Below are positions 1-12,171 of a DNA stretch of 64,000 nt, in pieces (positions within the stretch are counted from its first letter, which is position 1; each line of letters opens with the position of its first letter). The stretch comes from Nematostella vectensis. Lineage: Eukaryota > Cnidaria > Anthozoa > Actiniaria > Edwardsiidae. The DNA lies in assembly GCF_932526225.1 (NCBI RefSeq), contig NC_064035.1, forward strand, positions 9,411,296-9,475,295, written 5' to 3'. The position numbers and the translations under genes were made by a program. Below the pieces are notes generated by a model. The model saw nothing but the letters and a program-made list of their open reading frames with translations, was not told the origin of the DNA and searched no databases.

Positions 1-8
1 TTACTCAC

Positions 9-3000
9 AATTGACGTTGATTCCGACTTGAGCGCTGTCGAACGATCCTCTGCACGTGTACTTCCCACCATCCTCTGCTGTCACCCCGTCAATTATAAGC
101 ACGTGGTACGGGCCACGCCTCTCTACGTACACGTGATCAACCTGTGCCGTCACCTTGTTGCCTTGGGGGTCGTACCAGCCTTCGAAAGGTTCGCCACTAA
201 CTTGGCACACTCTCGTTACGCGTTCACCAGGAGCAAAGTATTCATCTGCTTGGAACACTCTGGCGCCGGGGACTTTAAAAAAAGGAATTAATTAGTTGAT
301 AATCATCTAATGGTTAGATATATAATTCAGACTTTTTTCCACTACCGCTTGGTAGTGGTGTAGAGAGAATATTCATAGATATACTTACGCGTTATTGGGA
401 CCCCAGATGGCGATGGGCTGACGCAAAGATTTCTGCAGGAATCGGAGCAACACTTTTTCTTTTCCGGACAGTCCCAATCATGTTGACAGCGGTCTGAGTC
501 ACTGGCGCATGCGCGAGGTGGGCGAATAAATGGACAGAAGCCTTCCCTAGGGTTTTCTACAAATAAAGCGGGGAGGAACAAGATTGGAGAGGAGCCAAAA
601 GAAACAATAGCAGCTCGCATTGGAGTCTAACATTCCCGTCCCCTGCCCTGTAAATGAAGCCAGCTTTTCTGGTAAAATAACGTTTGACACCAGGGGTTAA
701 AACATGATTATAAAATGAACCGTCTATCTGGAGCAGGGAGAAAGCGATACTGTATAGGACCTGTATAGGAGCAGCTAGTTCTCGATTTGCTTAGCTTAAG
801 GCGTTCTTGCCAAAACAGCCAAAATCATGCGATTAATTTCAACTGTTTACCTGAACGTCTCGCATAAAGAGGATGGAAATGGATTTAAAGTTAAATCCTC
901 TGCATTTAATCAATTTCTTAGATAATTGATTTCTCTCTTTACTATGCTTGGATGAAGTGAACAATAATATATTTCTTTTTTATTGTATAGACACTCTTCC
1001 ATACTTGATCAAGCCCCGTGCAAGGGACCGGTAGGGTAATGTTGTTCGGTGGTGTAATGACCAGGCCCGTAAAAATCGGTCTAGATTTTCCCGGGGGGGG
1101 GGGGGGGGGGGGGGGGGGAGGTGAGTTCTCAGATAAAAATCTGACAACCCCCGAAAAAAAAAGGATTTTTTTATGCGTCTGCAGTATCTCCACTGGACGT
1201 TTATTGTCGGATTTGGCTACATACCAGAGTTATCTAGCTTATGCTTTGTAGTTTTTGTATCGTCTACAAATAGCACGTCTATTGAGAACCACAAGTGGAC
1301 CTTCGGGCGTTGTGTGTGTGTGTGGGGGGGTGCGTTCGCACCCCCTGCACCCCCCTGGATACGGGCCTCCTGACTAACCTTGCTGATCGCCCCGGCCTTT
1401 GCACTTGTACCGACAGCCATCAAAGCAGCATGGCTTCCCACCGCAATGGCTGTCCGAGGTGCACTGGTTCATGAGCCCAATGCCACACTTCCGCCGAGGA
1501 TTCTCCTTCTGTGGTGGACATTTTCCTAGAAAGAAGCAAACCCAAGATAATGACTAAAATTAGCCTTGATATAGAATATTGTACTACAATCGTTTGTATG
1601 CTGCAGCGCGAAAGCAATGCGGTTACTTTGTGAGAACCTCGCTCATGACAAAATACTAGTTTGAAAACTAAAATTCGTCACACAATTACTAAAGGATCTA
1701 TATAGATGGGTTATAATGCAAAACTGAAAGGAGACATGGGGAAGACAATACTTAATTCTATTAATCCCCCAAAACCCTTAGAAAAAAAAGTAGAGAATAG
1801 CGGAGGCAGATGTGATATAAATAGCAATAACAAAGTTCGTGTGCCCGATAGTTTATCCGTTCTATCAGTGAGTACCAGATACTTACCTGATTGGCTCATG
1901 ACTCGGAATCGCTGATTTTGCACAATCTTCATGAACCCTGACGCCAACTGCTGCCTCACGTTCAGCGAGTACTCTCCACTATCTGATGACGTCACTCCTT
2001 TGATGGACAGCGAGCCGCTAGGGCTGACGGTATAGCGGTCGTCTGCAAGGTTTATGGGCTGGCCGTTCTTGGTCCATATGTATTTGGGAGGGGGGTGGCC
2101 ACGGACAGTTGTAAATATGATGCCTGTGGTACCCTCTGCCATGAATTGAGGCGACATAGGCGTGTCTATGCTGACTGAGGGAGGGTAAAGACGAGCATTA
2201 GATCATCATTACTTTAAGGACGCGCCGCTACCGTGGCCATCGGACATTGGACAGGACAGAGGACAATGGCCACGTGACCAGATTTATGGAAGTTAGCCAA
2301 TCAGTGTTGCATTAGAACATGACGCAAACTTTTAATTTTGAAGCTCCTGTCAACGAAATATGAGTCTTGCATCTTGATTGGCTAACTTTTGATGTGGCCA
2401 CGTAGGAGGTACGCGTCGCATTAAACGCTAAACATCATCCTTTTATCTGTAGTTTAAGAGGTTCACACAAAAGAAGTGAAACAGTAGAGGATTGTCTATT
2501 GAACATCATTGGTCTGCGTTGTTACTCACATCCTACATTGAGAGTGAAATCTTTCTTCGTCAATGCCCCGCGACAGGTGTATATCCCGCCATGCATCACG
2601 GTTGCGTTTGTAATGATAAGCTTGTGCTCGTCTGTGTCCGTCTGTATGACATACACTGTATCCGTGGGGGTGGTGGAGAGGAATTTTTGCTGCCCAGGTC
2701 CGTACCAACCCTCCAACGGCTGCTCGTCCAACACACACGTGACTTGGACAGATCCACCCGGCTCGACATTTTGCTCCTCAGGACTCACGGATATGTATGG
2801 GCCTAAAATAGATACGCAGTTTAATGATTAGCCAATGAAAGCGGTAACGTAAAACATGTTTTCTAGATCCAAGATGGCGGGTTCAATCTATCAATGTAGC
2901 CATATCTAGATGAGCCATATGACCTATTAATAAGCGCGACAATTTGCCACCCTAAAAAGTCCTTCCTCGGGAACCCCAAGGGCGTCGATGTAAGCGAAAC

Positions 3001-3718
3001 GAGGCGGTGGAAACCACTACCCTCCCCATCGAGGCGCGAGAAAGAGGTCGGAGAACGCCCTATCCCTCCCTCGGCCTCGTTCCGCCTGTGACCTTGACGC
3101 CATGGGTTCCTGTGAATGTAAAACGTTACAAAAGGCACTTTTTGCTTATGTCTAAGAATTGATAACTGTGTTAGTGACAGAACATCCTCGGTAACTCAGG
3201 GCGTCGAGGTCACAAGCACGAGGCGGAACAAGGCCGGTGGAGGGGGAGGGGGTAGGGGGCGGGAGGCCTCGTTTACGCGGGGTATATTGAAGGGACGTTT
3301 GGCTGGCTGGCTGGATCGCGTGACAATAGTGACCACTAGTTAACTACTGTACCTGTTACTGGCGGGACGCAGGAAGTAAAACAACTCTGATCGCGTGAGA
3401 AACGTGACCAGTTTACTACTGTACCTGTTACTGGCAGGATGCAGAAAGTAACAAAACTCTGATCGCGTGACAATCGTGACCAGCTCACTACTGTACCTGT
3501 TACTGACAGGACGTAGGAAGTAACACGACTCTGATCGCGTGACAATCGTGACCAGTTCAATACTATACCTGTTACTGGCAGGACGCAGGTAGTAACACAA
3601 CTCTGATCGCAGCATTTTTTGGGTCCTGGACAGTCCTCGTCCGTGTTGCAGGTGGATTTCCCGCGCAAACAGTAATCAGCCGCATGAAGTGTCTGTGGAC
3701 ACCGTCCGCGCTTCGCGC
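9..3718 (-). CDS. Ig/WAP-domain protein, partial (runs off left edge)
   Basis: Six exons fit one open frame; every junction is phase 1: WAP-a 3718-3569, Ig-a 2802-2530, Ig-b 2174-1887, WAP-b 1525-1379, WAP-c 556-389, Ig-c 272-9. Each WAP exon carries the full eight-cysteine four-disulfide-core pattern, for example CPEKKKCCSDSC in WAP-c and CPGPKKCCDQSC in WAP-a. Ig-a and Ig-c have the Cys...Trp...GGxYTC pattern; Ig-b lacks both Ig cysteines. Symmetric 1-1 phases mean domains can be duplicated or skipped without a frameshift. WAP domains are often secreted protease inhibitors, so an extracellular or matrix role is inferred. The 3' end lies outside the window. The 5' end is unresolved: no clear signal-peptide exon was found; a possible exon at about 4442-4479 (after TTCTAG, before GTAAGT) ends in the wrong phase, and an open stretch directly upstream of WAP-a could instead hold the start. 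No close named orthologue recognised. Confidence 0.8.
1093..1118 (+). repeat. 26-nt G homopolymer
   Basis: Uninterrupted G run in an intron of the Ig/WAP gene, between exons WAP-b and WAP-c. The surrounding sequence (about 1060-1375, ending in a short CA-rich tract and TACGGGCC) looks like a small dispersed element similar to others in the window that carry G tracts. A G-quadruplex is possible. The exact length may be a sequencing or assembly artefact. Confidence 0.8.
2880..3300. repeat. Degenerate dispersed repeat with inverted GGCGTC...GAGGCGG segments
   Basis: This intron stretch contains two related blocks, around 2965-3010 and 3190-3230. They share CCTCGG-like starts, GGCGTCGA and ACGAGGCGG. 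An approximately inverted copy lies at 3070-3105 (CTCGTTCCGCC...TGACCTTGACGCC). It is probably an old MITE-like insertion. No coding signal seen. Confidence 0.4.
3340..3640 (-). repeat. 72-bp tandem repeat of exon end plus splice donor (4 copies)
   Basis: The end of exon WAP-a with its donor (CCAGTAACAG then GTATAG) recurs three more times in the following intron at an exact 72-bp spacing. The exon/intron cuts fall after positions 3569, 3497, 3425 and 3353 on the minus strand. The later donors read GTACAG. Because 72 is 24 codons, all four donors are in the same phase, and the frame stays open through every copy until just past the last donor. Confidence 0.85.
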
Positions 3719-4748
3719 CTGAACAAGCATAAACACAAATAATGCCGTAATTAGCAAGCCGACCCCCTAAAAACAAATGCGTAAAAAATGGCCGTATAAC
3801 CATTGGCGATTCACACTCGATGACGAAATGCTGCTCCCGATTTTCCGCTTCCGATTTTCTTGCTAAGTGGCTGGACACCGTTGAGTATGAGTTACGGCTG
3901 TTAGACAAGGTCATGATATGATATACTCGTGCACTGAAAGACACCCAAATACCCTTCGGGGCAGATTAAATTCCTTATCTAACCTCCCAGGTGAAAAACT
4001 TCAGCGTTTGTGAAACTTGAATAAATATCTTAAAATATATATCATTTAAAACCACTGAGTATATTTAAAAAGCGAGCATTAACTTCTACGATAAGCTTCC
4101 AAGTAGTCATGTAAAAAGATATGAGATCAATAGAATATGGAATCCTACAGACGAAAAGAATCTCCCATTAGTGGCATCGACCCGTTTATCAGTTTTATCA
4201 GAACTCTTGACTTGGGATTTAAGCGAGTTCTATCCTCCGTTAGCAGTTTATCGTAAAATGCCTATGCAAATCTACAAAGCGCTGCCTTCGGGCTCAACAA
4301 CTATCCGATCTCGAACGCGATCTTTACGCCAATGGATACAGAACCAAGGACTCGTACCTGAGACTGTGCTGCCTTCTTTGTGAAAAGATGCATGCCATAC
4401 CACAGCCGTAAGAAGAAGTCCTCTCGCTGTCAGCATACTTACCTGGACCGGGTAAATCATACTAACTGCTGTGTCTAGAACACTGTTCTCGCAGCCGACT
4501 CGGATTTTTTAGACATCACTCGCGGGCGGCAGCTATCAAAGTTCGTAACGAGTGTTTATATTGAGAATTAAAGTACGCTCCTGATGAAACATTAAACTGT
4601 CAATATAAAGCCTGCATTGCGACCTTTGCGTGTCTCGCGAAGATTCGGCTCAAGTAGATGATCTTACAATAATCAGCAACGCCTTTGTGGTAGTGCATGC
4701 GCGCACAATCTGTTACCGCGCTCAGATTTTTAACTAGGGGAATGACGG

Positions 4749-5060
4749 GGGAAAACGCACACAATAACGCGCTCGGATTACTAGAATTGGGGATGGAAAG
4801 GACGCACACAATCAATAACGCGCTCGGATTACTAGAACTGGGGAGAGAAAGGACGCACACAATCAATAACGCGCTCGGATTACTAGAACTGGGGAGAGAA
4901 AGGACGCACACAATCAATAACGCGCTCGGATTACTAGAACTGGGGAGAGAAAGGACGCACACAATCAATAACGCGCTCGGATTACTAGAACTGGGGAGAG
5001 AAAGGACGAACACAATCAATAACGCGCTCGGATTACTAGAACTGGGGAGAGGACGCACAT
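4749..5060. repeat. 51-bp minisatellite, 6 copies
   Basis: The unit contains AACGCGCTCGGATTACTAGA; copies begin at about 4766, 4817, 4868, 4919, 4970 and 5021, an exact 51-bp period. Because 51 is 17 codons, both strands stay open through the array (the plus strand reads a NALGLLELGRERTHTIN repeat). There is no other coding evidence, so this is called non-coding. Confidence 0.85.
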
Positions 5061-5297
5061 TTAGCGGGTGGGTGCCTTTAATCAGCTTACTGCTTGCGCC
5101 TTGGGGGGGAGGGGAGTGGGACTTTCGCCTATCGTTATTCTTGCATGTGCATTGCTCTGAAGTAATTTTATCTGATTCTGTAACAAACACTGGTCAAGAT
5201 AAGCTAAACACGATAAGCTAGACACGAGAAGCTAATGATATAGCTTATAATCTTCCCCGGGCAATAGGAGATATAGGGCTTGGAAATTATGTTTGCT

Positions 5298-5303
5298 TTT
5301 ATT
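5298..5303 (-). terminator. NOP58 poly(A) signal
   Basis: AATAAA on the minus strand, about 70 nt downstream of the NOP58 stop codon. The position is typical of a short 3' UTR. Confidence 0.6.
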
Positions 5304-5372
5304 CGTGTTTCTTAAAAACAGTCTACAGTAACGAACTTTACATAATTAAAGATAAGGAGATTGAAGTTCGCA

Positions 5373-8300
5373 TTAGTCGGAGTCTTCGGTCTTGGCTTTC
5401 TTCTTTTTCTTCTTCTTCTTCTTCTTTTCGCCATTTTCTAGCACCTGTGATAAATACCAGAACAGCTGACAATCAACTCACAAAGGAAACTAATTTATAA
5501 AGAACTCCTGTGCTATTTCGCTGGATATCTGGATATGCCAGCAGGATATCTTAAAGAATGTCGATCAACCACCCCTCTAAAATTTCGGTTTATTTGCAAG
5601 AAAACTTCAAATCAGCTACCCACAATTTAAGTTTAATAGCTTATTTACGATAGTTTTTAGGGCTGAATAGTCGTCGTACGACGGCCGTCGGAATAGAATA
5701 ACCGTCGTACGATGGCCGTCGGAATAGAATAACCGTCGTACGATGGCCGTCGGAATAGAATAGCCGTCGGAACTGACCGCAAGATAATGTATTCCGTCTC
5801 AAAATTAGTATTCCGCCTCGAAAACCGGGCTAATTCCATACCTACCCTACTACTAACGATATTGTTTTGAAAGCATCTCTGTCACTTGCTTGAATTAGCC
5901 GATGGAAATGGATTCTTTGATAGAGTCAGTTTTGCGTGGGAGCATAAAATAGCGGCGTGATCGGCTTTCTTTAAACTTGCCCCGTTTATTATACATGCCT
6001 GGCATTGCAACCGCACAAAAACCTGGTCCAATCGGTTTAATTAACAACAGAGCAAAATACATGTGGCTAAGGTCCTCACCGCTGAAATGTCGGCCTCTTC
6101 GTCACTTTCTTCAGTTTTGGTCTTTTCCTTCTTGCTTTTCTTTTCCTTTTTGTGCTTTTTTGGCGGTGACTCGACTTCTGAAAATTAGGGCATTTTGCTC
6201 AACAAGAGACTTCCAGTGATAAAACGAGCACCATGCGACTGCAGTTGTTACCTGGTGTGGCAGCGGTCTCCTCTTCGTCTGATTTTTCGTGCTTTCTCTT
6301 CTTGGCTGATTTACCAATAGTGGAATCTGCATCTGGGTTATAGGCCTTCACTTGGCTGCAAAGTTAATAGAGGTATGAGAAAAAGGCGACGTATTATGAG
6401 AAAAATTGCACCAGCCAGCAAGGTTGCTTATTGGCATAGAAGGTATTTTACTACAAGAAACCATCTCATTTACTACAAGAAACCATCTCATTTACTACAT
6501 GAAACCATCTCAATTTCCAAATGGATCAAGTCTCCTGCAAGTGGAACTTCATTCAACCCTCCCTCGAAGCAAGCTACAAGCCTAGAAGTAACATATTCCA
6601 ACCAATAACTCTGCAGGGGTTCCATTAGGCCCCCAGCAGCTGGCCGACTCGCCAGCGATTTTCCACAGAGTGCCAGCTATATGTGCACAGTATATTATCT
6701 TGTCTAAAGTACAATCGCTACTAACTCTACAAGAAGAATTTTTTTATTTGAGCTACGCATGAGGGAAAACTAAAGTGTTCACTTCACTTTATTTTACTAT
6801 ACCACCAAGCGCAACCTTGGTAAGTTACATAGAGCTTATTAGAGCCTCAAAGGCGGGCACATTCGCTTGTGTGGTAACTATTGCTTGGGCCAGATTGTCC
6901 CAGTCTAACGAAACTAGATTTATATACAGTAGTACGAGCAAACGGTAGAGAAATATGCTCTGAGTGCTTGTGTCTTGACTTTCGCGCGGGTGTAGTGAGG
7001 TGTCATATTGGAAGGACGGCGAGGCCTTGCCGGCTTTTGTTGAACAGCTTCAGTCTAAATTCGTATCTTCTATCTTTAAGAGACTTCCAATTTAGTGCCG
7101 TCAACAGCAAGGAAACTGCACCTTCCGTATAGTTGGTATAGTCTGATAGTTCCATATAGATTAAGTATATTACAAACCTTGTGTTTTCATATTTGTCCAC
7201 CTTGGCTTGTTTCTTCCCTGATCCGCTGATCTTCCTCATCTATGGAGGATACAGATGGAGTAAAATGTCCTATAGTCTTTCATGGTATTTACTCTATTAT
7301 AATACGCCATGATCTTTGTCATCTTATGTTCAAAATGAGGGTTGTGACTGAGGTGCTAAGTACATATTAACAAGACAGGTGATATTATCAAGCACAAGTT
7401 TGTACCTGTCCATCTTCGATCATCTTTAGCCTCGCTTCAAGGTTGGCACGAGCTTCAATGCCCATATCTGTACCAACATCTTCTCCGAGGGCATCCACCC
7501 TAATGGCTAATGAAGCCTTGGCCGCAAGCATACGCGAGATCTGGAAAACATTTGAAAAACCTCAACCAGGGGTGTTAAACACAAAGAAAGCTCTTACTTT
7601 CTCCATACTAATTTTCTCCTATTACTAATGAATGGACATTAATTACCTTGCCCTTGTGTTTTGGGGCTGATTGCCCAACAAGAGATGCATGATAAATCAG
7701 GCCATACTTTGGAGTATCATGCTTTGTCTTCAGAGCCCTGAGAAACAAACACCATGGTAAGCTCAATCAAAAGATAGTATTTCTTCTTCACAAAACAATA
7801 CACCTGCATTTTCTGAACATCACTCACTGTAAAAGCTAGTTTTAGCTGCCTAGCTGCCTAGGGTTGCCAATCAATTTGAAGGCAGGCAATGCATCAGTAT
7901 CGCAAGGCACTAAAATTCAGGCTTCAGGTTATATGAATAACTGCTATGTCTTCATTACAAGTATCGAATTTAAAAATGAGTTAAACTCAAGCTACATCAT
8001 CAAACAGGAAGACATTAAACACTAACTCCAGCAAATGTTAAGTTCATCATGGGTCTCAAAGCAATGCATTCAGTCATCAAAATTATAGAAATAGACCACC
8101 TTGTACACCTTGCCCATCTTCATGTTATCTTCATTTAAACATAAGGGTTTTTTTTAATTACATATTAGTTTTATGAGGCATTTGTTATTTGCCGATACCT
8201 GAAGAGTGCTTTCTCGGCTCCAAGGATCTGCACAGTAGATGAAGGGTGCTTGGCAAGGTTAAGGAGTGAACCTAAATGATGCAAACCCAAATGTCAAAGA

Positions 8301-11300
8301 AAGACTACACATTACTGGGATGGTTACATTGATCCAGTTACATCCTTGTAGTGATACCTACTAATAGATTTTGATCATTGCATTCTACGATTTCAGAGCC
8401 AAGGGGGTGAGGTCCATTAGGAATTTGGTTATTTGTTCACCTGCATGGGCAATCAATCTAGCTCCAACCAGCTCTCCGACCAGTACAGTAAGGTTTGGTG
8501 CAATAGCAGTCATGCGATTCTTGAGGTAGTCGTACAACTGGGCTCTGTACTCTGCAACCTCCATGATTTGGTCACACAGGAAGATTATGTTATCAATATC
8601 CTCTTGTGATATCTATAGATGAACAATTAATACTTTAGCTCAACTTATCACATGTTATTGCAAAAACAAATCACTATCTTAATGCCTTGCTTAAATACCA
8701 GTTAAAGGGGTTACATTATAAGTTTTCTTGGTTTTAAACAAACTACATTATTAGAGATTGTAGCTAGCCTGAAGAATCCAATCCAAGTTTATCAAAAACT
8801 TTGATCCCAAGAATCTTACCAGTGTGATATTTGGAGGAAAGTAGGAAGTTCATCTGACTAATTCAAAGGATATTACAGCAATGCAAAGATTGATGATACT
8901 TAACTGCACTGTGTTTTAATTTACCTCAACTCCCATTGATATCTCAGCTGCTGTCTTTAGTTCCTCCTCTACCTCCTCGGGAAGAATCTCAGAGAAGTCA
9001 AGTTCGCCTGCTTTAGTCCTCATACCTACGTCACAGAAACATAACCTAGTTTAATGGAGCATGAGGATTATCCTTCTAGTTCCAGTTAAATCAGCTCAGC
9101 TGCCCATTCTCAAGAGCTTAATATAGGCACAATTAAGATACAAGGATTATGGATAAATATACACACTTTACAATCCCTCTTACCCATTTTCTTGACAGTC
9201 TTGGCATAGGCAAGGTTGTCAGTGACAATCTTGCCAAGTTCCGGAAAATGCCATCCATACCACTCACGGCATCTCATCACGTAATTATTCAATTCTTTGT
9301 CCAGATCATCAAGCAATGAGATTGCCTGAACAATCATGGTGTCAACTTTATCTGGACTGAATTTGAGTTTGTATCTTGAGAGGCTGTAGAAGAAAAAGCA
9401 ATTATATATGAATTATTAGGTATTGCACATGAAGAAGAAATTCCTTTTTAATTGGGTCCAAACCTGTGAGCCAGACCAAGAGCCATGGCACTCATTTCCC
9501 TGTCTTGTAAACCTGCAGATCAAACCCAAAATCACATGCCAATATGTAAATAAACAGCTATCATCTTAATCAAATTGCATGTCAATATGTAAATAAACAG
9601 CTATCATCTTAATCAAATTGCATGTCAATATGTAAATAAACAGCCATCATCTATATCAAATCGCATGTCAATATGTAAATAAACAGCTATCATCTTAATC
9701 AAATCGCATGTCAATATGTAAATAAACAGCTATCATCTAAATCAAATCGCATGCCAATATGTAAATAAACAGCTATCATCTTAATCGAATCGCATGTCAA
9801 TATGTAAATAAACAGCTATCATCTTTATCAAACTACATGTCAATATGTAAATAAACAGCTATCATCTTAATCAAATCGCATGTCAATAAAGAAATAAACA
9901 GCTATCATCTAAATCAAATTGCATGTCATTATGTAAATAAACAGCTATCATCTTTATCAAATTACATGTCAATATGTAAATAAACAGCTACCATTTTTAT
10001 CAAATCGCATTTCAATATGTAAATAAACAGCTATCATCTTTATCAAATCGCATGTCAATATGTAAAAAAACAGCTATCATCTATATCAAATCCCATGTCA
10101 ATATGTAAATAAACAGCTATCATCTTTATCAAATCCCATGTCAATATGTAAATAAACAGCTATCATCTATATAAATATGTAAATAAACAGCTATCATCTA
10201 TATCAAATGCAGGGGTAGATCAAGGATTTCCAAAAGGGGGGCTGAAGCAAGGGTTTCAAGAAAGGGGGGATGCATTGTTCTTCTGTGGATTTCTTTATAT
10301 TTCTAGTAATTTTTAAGCCAAATACCTGAAAATAGGGTTGGGGCCTACTTCTAACCTTACAATGTACTGACTGTACCTGTGATTAGGTTGTTCATCTGAT
10401 TTCTGATTCCTCTCATAAGCTCATGTACAGCAGTAGAGGCTACACAATTCACACTGAGCTTCTCCTATAAAATATGAACTCAACGTTAAGCCTTTTCATC
10501 ACCCAGAATTAAAGTGCAGAACAGAGTGCATGGAAAAGATAGCTACTGAGCATTCACAATAAATAGGGATGATTTAAGCTGATGCTTCTAACTGAACATT
10601 GCACTTCAAGTATCCTAATGAATATTTACGTCTATGGAAAATTCATATCTGATTTATGTTATACATACATCATTGCAATGTCTTGATGTATATATGTACT
10701 GACAATTTCTGACAAAAATTGCATAAATAGCACTTCCATCACACTACCAGTTCTCTCTAGCTGTTGGTTTTCTGGTAATACCTTGATGATGTTTCCAAGC
10801 TTGGCATCAGAGACAGCTAACTGCTCATGGGCATCCTTGGCCACTACCTTTTTTAGAAGCTTCTTTAGGCCTTTACTCATTTTGCCTTCAATAGCAGCAG
10901 TTGCAGCTGTTATGTAAAAGAAAATCTCTATTATCTGTGAGTTTTAGAATTTTGTGAAATCTTACCAAAACTCCTAAACTAGACTATTTAAAACCATCAT
11001 CAAACTTTTTAAACAGCGGTATTGCGGTAAAAAATGATTGTGGTGTTAATGAGTCCTGCGGAGTGCGGGATTTGCCCTTGGTACAGGATGATCTAGCATG
11101 AAACCTAGAAATGTTGTGCATGCTCTTCAAAACCTAGTCCTTCTTTGAGGTATGCAATATTTCCATTTTTTCTGATGTATTTTCGAAAATTTTGTGCCCC
11201 CTCCCCCTTTAAGGCCCTTTGGGACCCATGGCCGAGTGCGCAGTCATGTTATTCTTTCCTAATTCTCTGGGATCAACAGAGTAGAAAACATTTATTTTCC

Positions 11301-12171
11301 AAACACATGACGCGAGGAGAGGCACCCAGTAAATAATCAAGTTTAGTATATGACTAGAGGGAATTTCATAAGAACTCATGCTCTGATTTGTTTGCTATCT
11401 CGGGATAATGATATGAACATCAACAAAACTGTCAGAAGCGATACCTCATCAAAGGAAATTTGATAAAATGATTACAACAAAATGCGTCTTGTTCAGTCCC
11501 CGCCAAGTATATACTAAAACAATTATTCTCTTCAGGATCAGCGAATAGCGGTAGAAAATCCGTATCCACCGCTATCCACTTCACCTTTAACAAATAATTG
11601 TTAGATATGCTTTGGCTATTGTTTGTACACAATTCATTATACAAATGGCTAACAGGGGGGTAGACTTGGGTGAAGTTTAAGTTATAAATGCAAACTTACC
11701 AGCTAAAGCCTCAGTGGTATCGTCAAACTTGTGAAAATGCTTGAGCTTAACACTGCATCAGACATAACAACAAGATGGTAGATGTTTTTAAAAAATGGGA
11801 TACTGGAAATTATGGCCCTCCGCGTCTTCAGTCCTTCAGTGAATTTCAGTTGTGTTAAACATAATAAACAGAGATTTTGTGAATAATAGTATTTCTTTAC
11901 TTAAGCATTTCATCAGCAGGACTTACACTTTGCTCGCCGCATCAGGAGTCTCGAAATCCTTGTAAAGATCGTCAACATTCTTAAGTTTTTTCTCATCTAA
12001 AAGCTAGAGACGCGACAACGTAAACAACCAAAAGTTTAGCTTGATCAAAATACAGAATGCCAAACACGTTTACGGGATAAAACATCACAATTACATAAAA
12101 TAATAACACGGTAATGCATTAAGTACCTTGAATACGGCATAACCAGCCGGGGTTTCAAATAAAACCAACAT
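5373..12171 (-). CDS. NOP58: NOP58, box C/D snoRNP core protein
   Basis: Sixteen coding exons: 12171-12127, 12003-11927, 11752-11700, 10906-10782, 10464-10377, 9512-9464, 9383-9184, 9025-8925, 8612-8441, 8271-8199, 7737-7647, 7540-7406, 7239-7178, 6355-6252, 6177-6080 and 5444-5373. They sum to 1545 nt, 514 residues; human NOP58 has 529. The protein starts [15 protein letters not shown], has the NOP5 N-terminal domain (about 1-65), a coiled-coil/NOSIC region holding [20 protein letters not shown] (about 170-190), the Nop signature ending [10 protein letters not shown] (about 318-327) and a lysine/glutamate-rich tail with ten consecutive lysines. By family knowledge it binds box C/D snoRNAs with fibrillarin, NOP56 and 15.5K to guide rRNA 2'-O-methylation in the nucleolus. 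It shares a short promoter region with RETREG. All introns are GT-AG. No convincing intronic snoRNA was seen, although vertebrate NOP58 hosts some. Confidence 0.97.
5657..5770. repeat. Palindromic 33-bp tandem repeat in NOP58 intron 15
   Basis: Three full copies and a partial fourth of a unit containing CGTCGTACGAYGGCCGTCGG followed by AATAGAATA. The first copy holds the perfect 12-bp palindrome CGTCGTACGACG. It is CpG-dense compared with its surroundings. Confidence 0.75.
9537..10205. repeat. 43-bp AT-rich minisatellite in NOP58 intron 5
   Basis: About 15-16 copies of a unit containing GTCAATATGTAAATAAACAG followed by CTATCATCTT and a variable AATCAAATCGCAT. Units are diverged by point changes. 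The array fills most of the intron between exons 9512-9464 and 10464-10377. Confidence 0.9.

Larger units (their letters stand above)
3719..5372. other. Spacer upstream of the Ig/WAP gene and downstream of NOP58
   Basis: No confident exon was found. It may hold the first exon or exons of the Ig/WAP gene on the minus strand. It also holds the 51-bp tandem repeat at 4749-5060 and the NOP58 3' end. Open frames here are produced by that repeat. Confidence 0.5.

Noticed and set aside
1018-1251. Poly-glycine/poly-proline open frames
   Set aside because: Read directly from the 26-G homopolymer.
4600-5221. 174- and 196-residue open frames on opposite strands
   Set aside because: Produced by the 51-bp (17-codon) tandem repeat; no splice or codon evidence for either.
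7920-8050. Second possible C/D snoRNA (TGATGAA at about 8047, CTGA at about 7925) in NOP58 intron 10
   Set aside because: Too long between boxes and no terminal stem.
11831-11922. C/D-box snoRNA-like sequence in NOP58 intron 2 (minus strand): TGATGA, CTGA and a GTCCT/AGGAC terminal pairing
   Set aside because: The 5' stem would start four to five bases inside the intron, overlapping the splice donor. The first C-box base is C rather than a purine, and no internal C'/D' pair or clear guide was seen.
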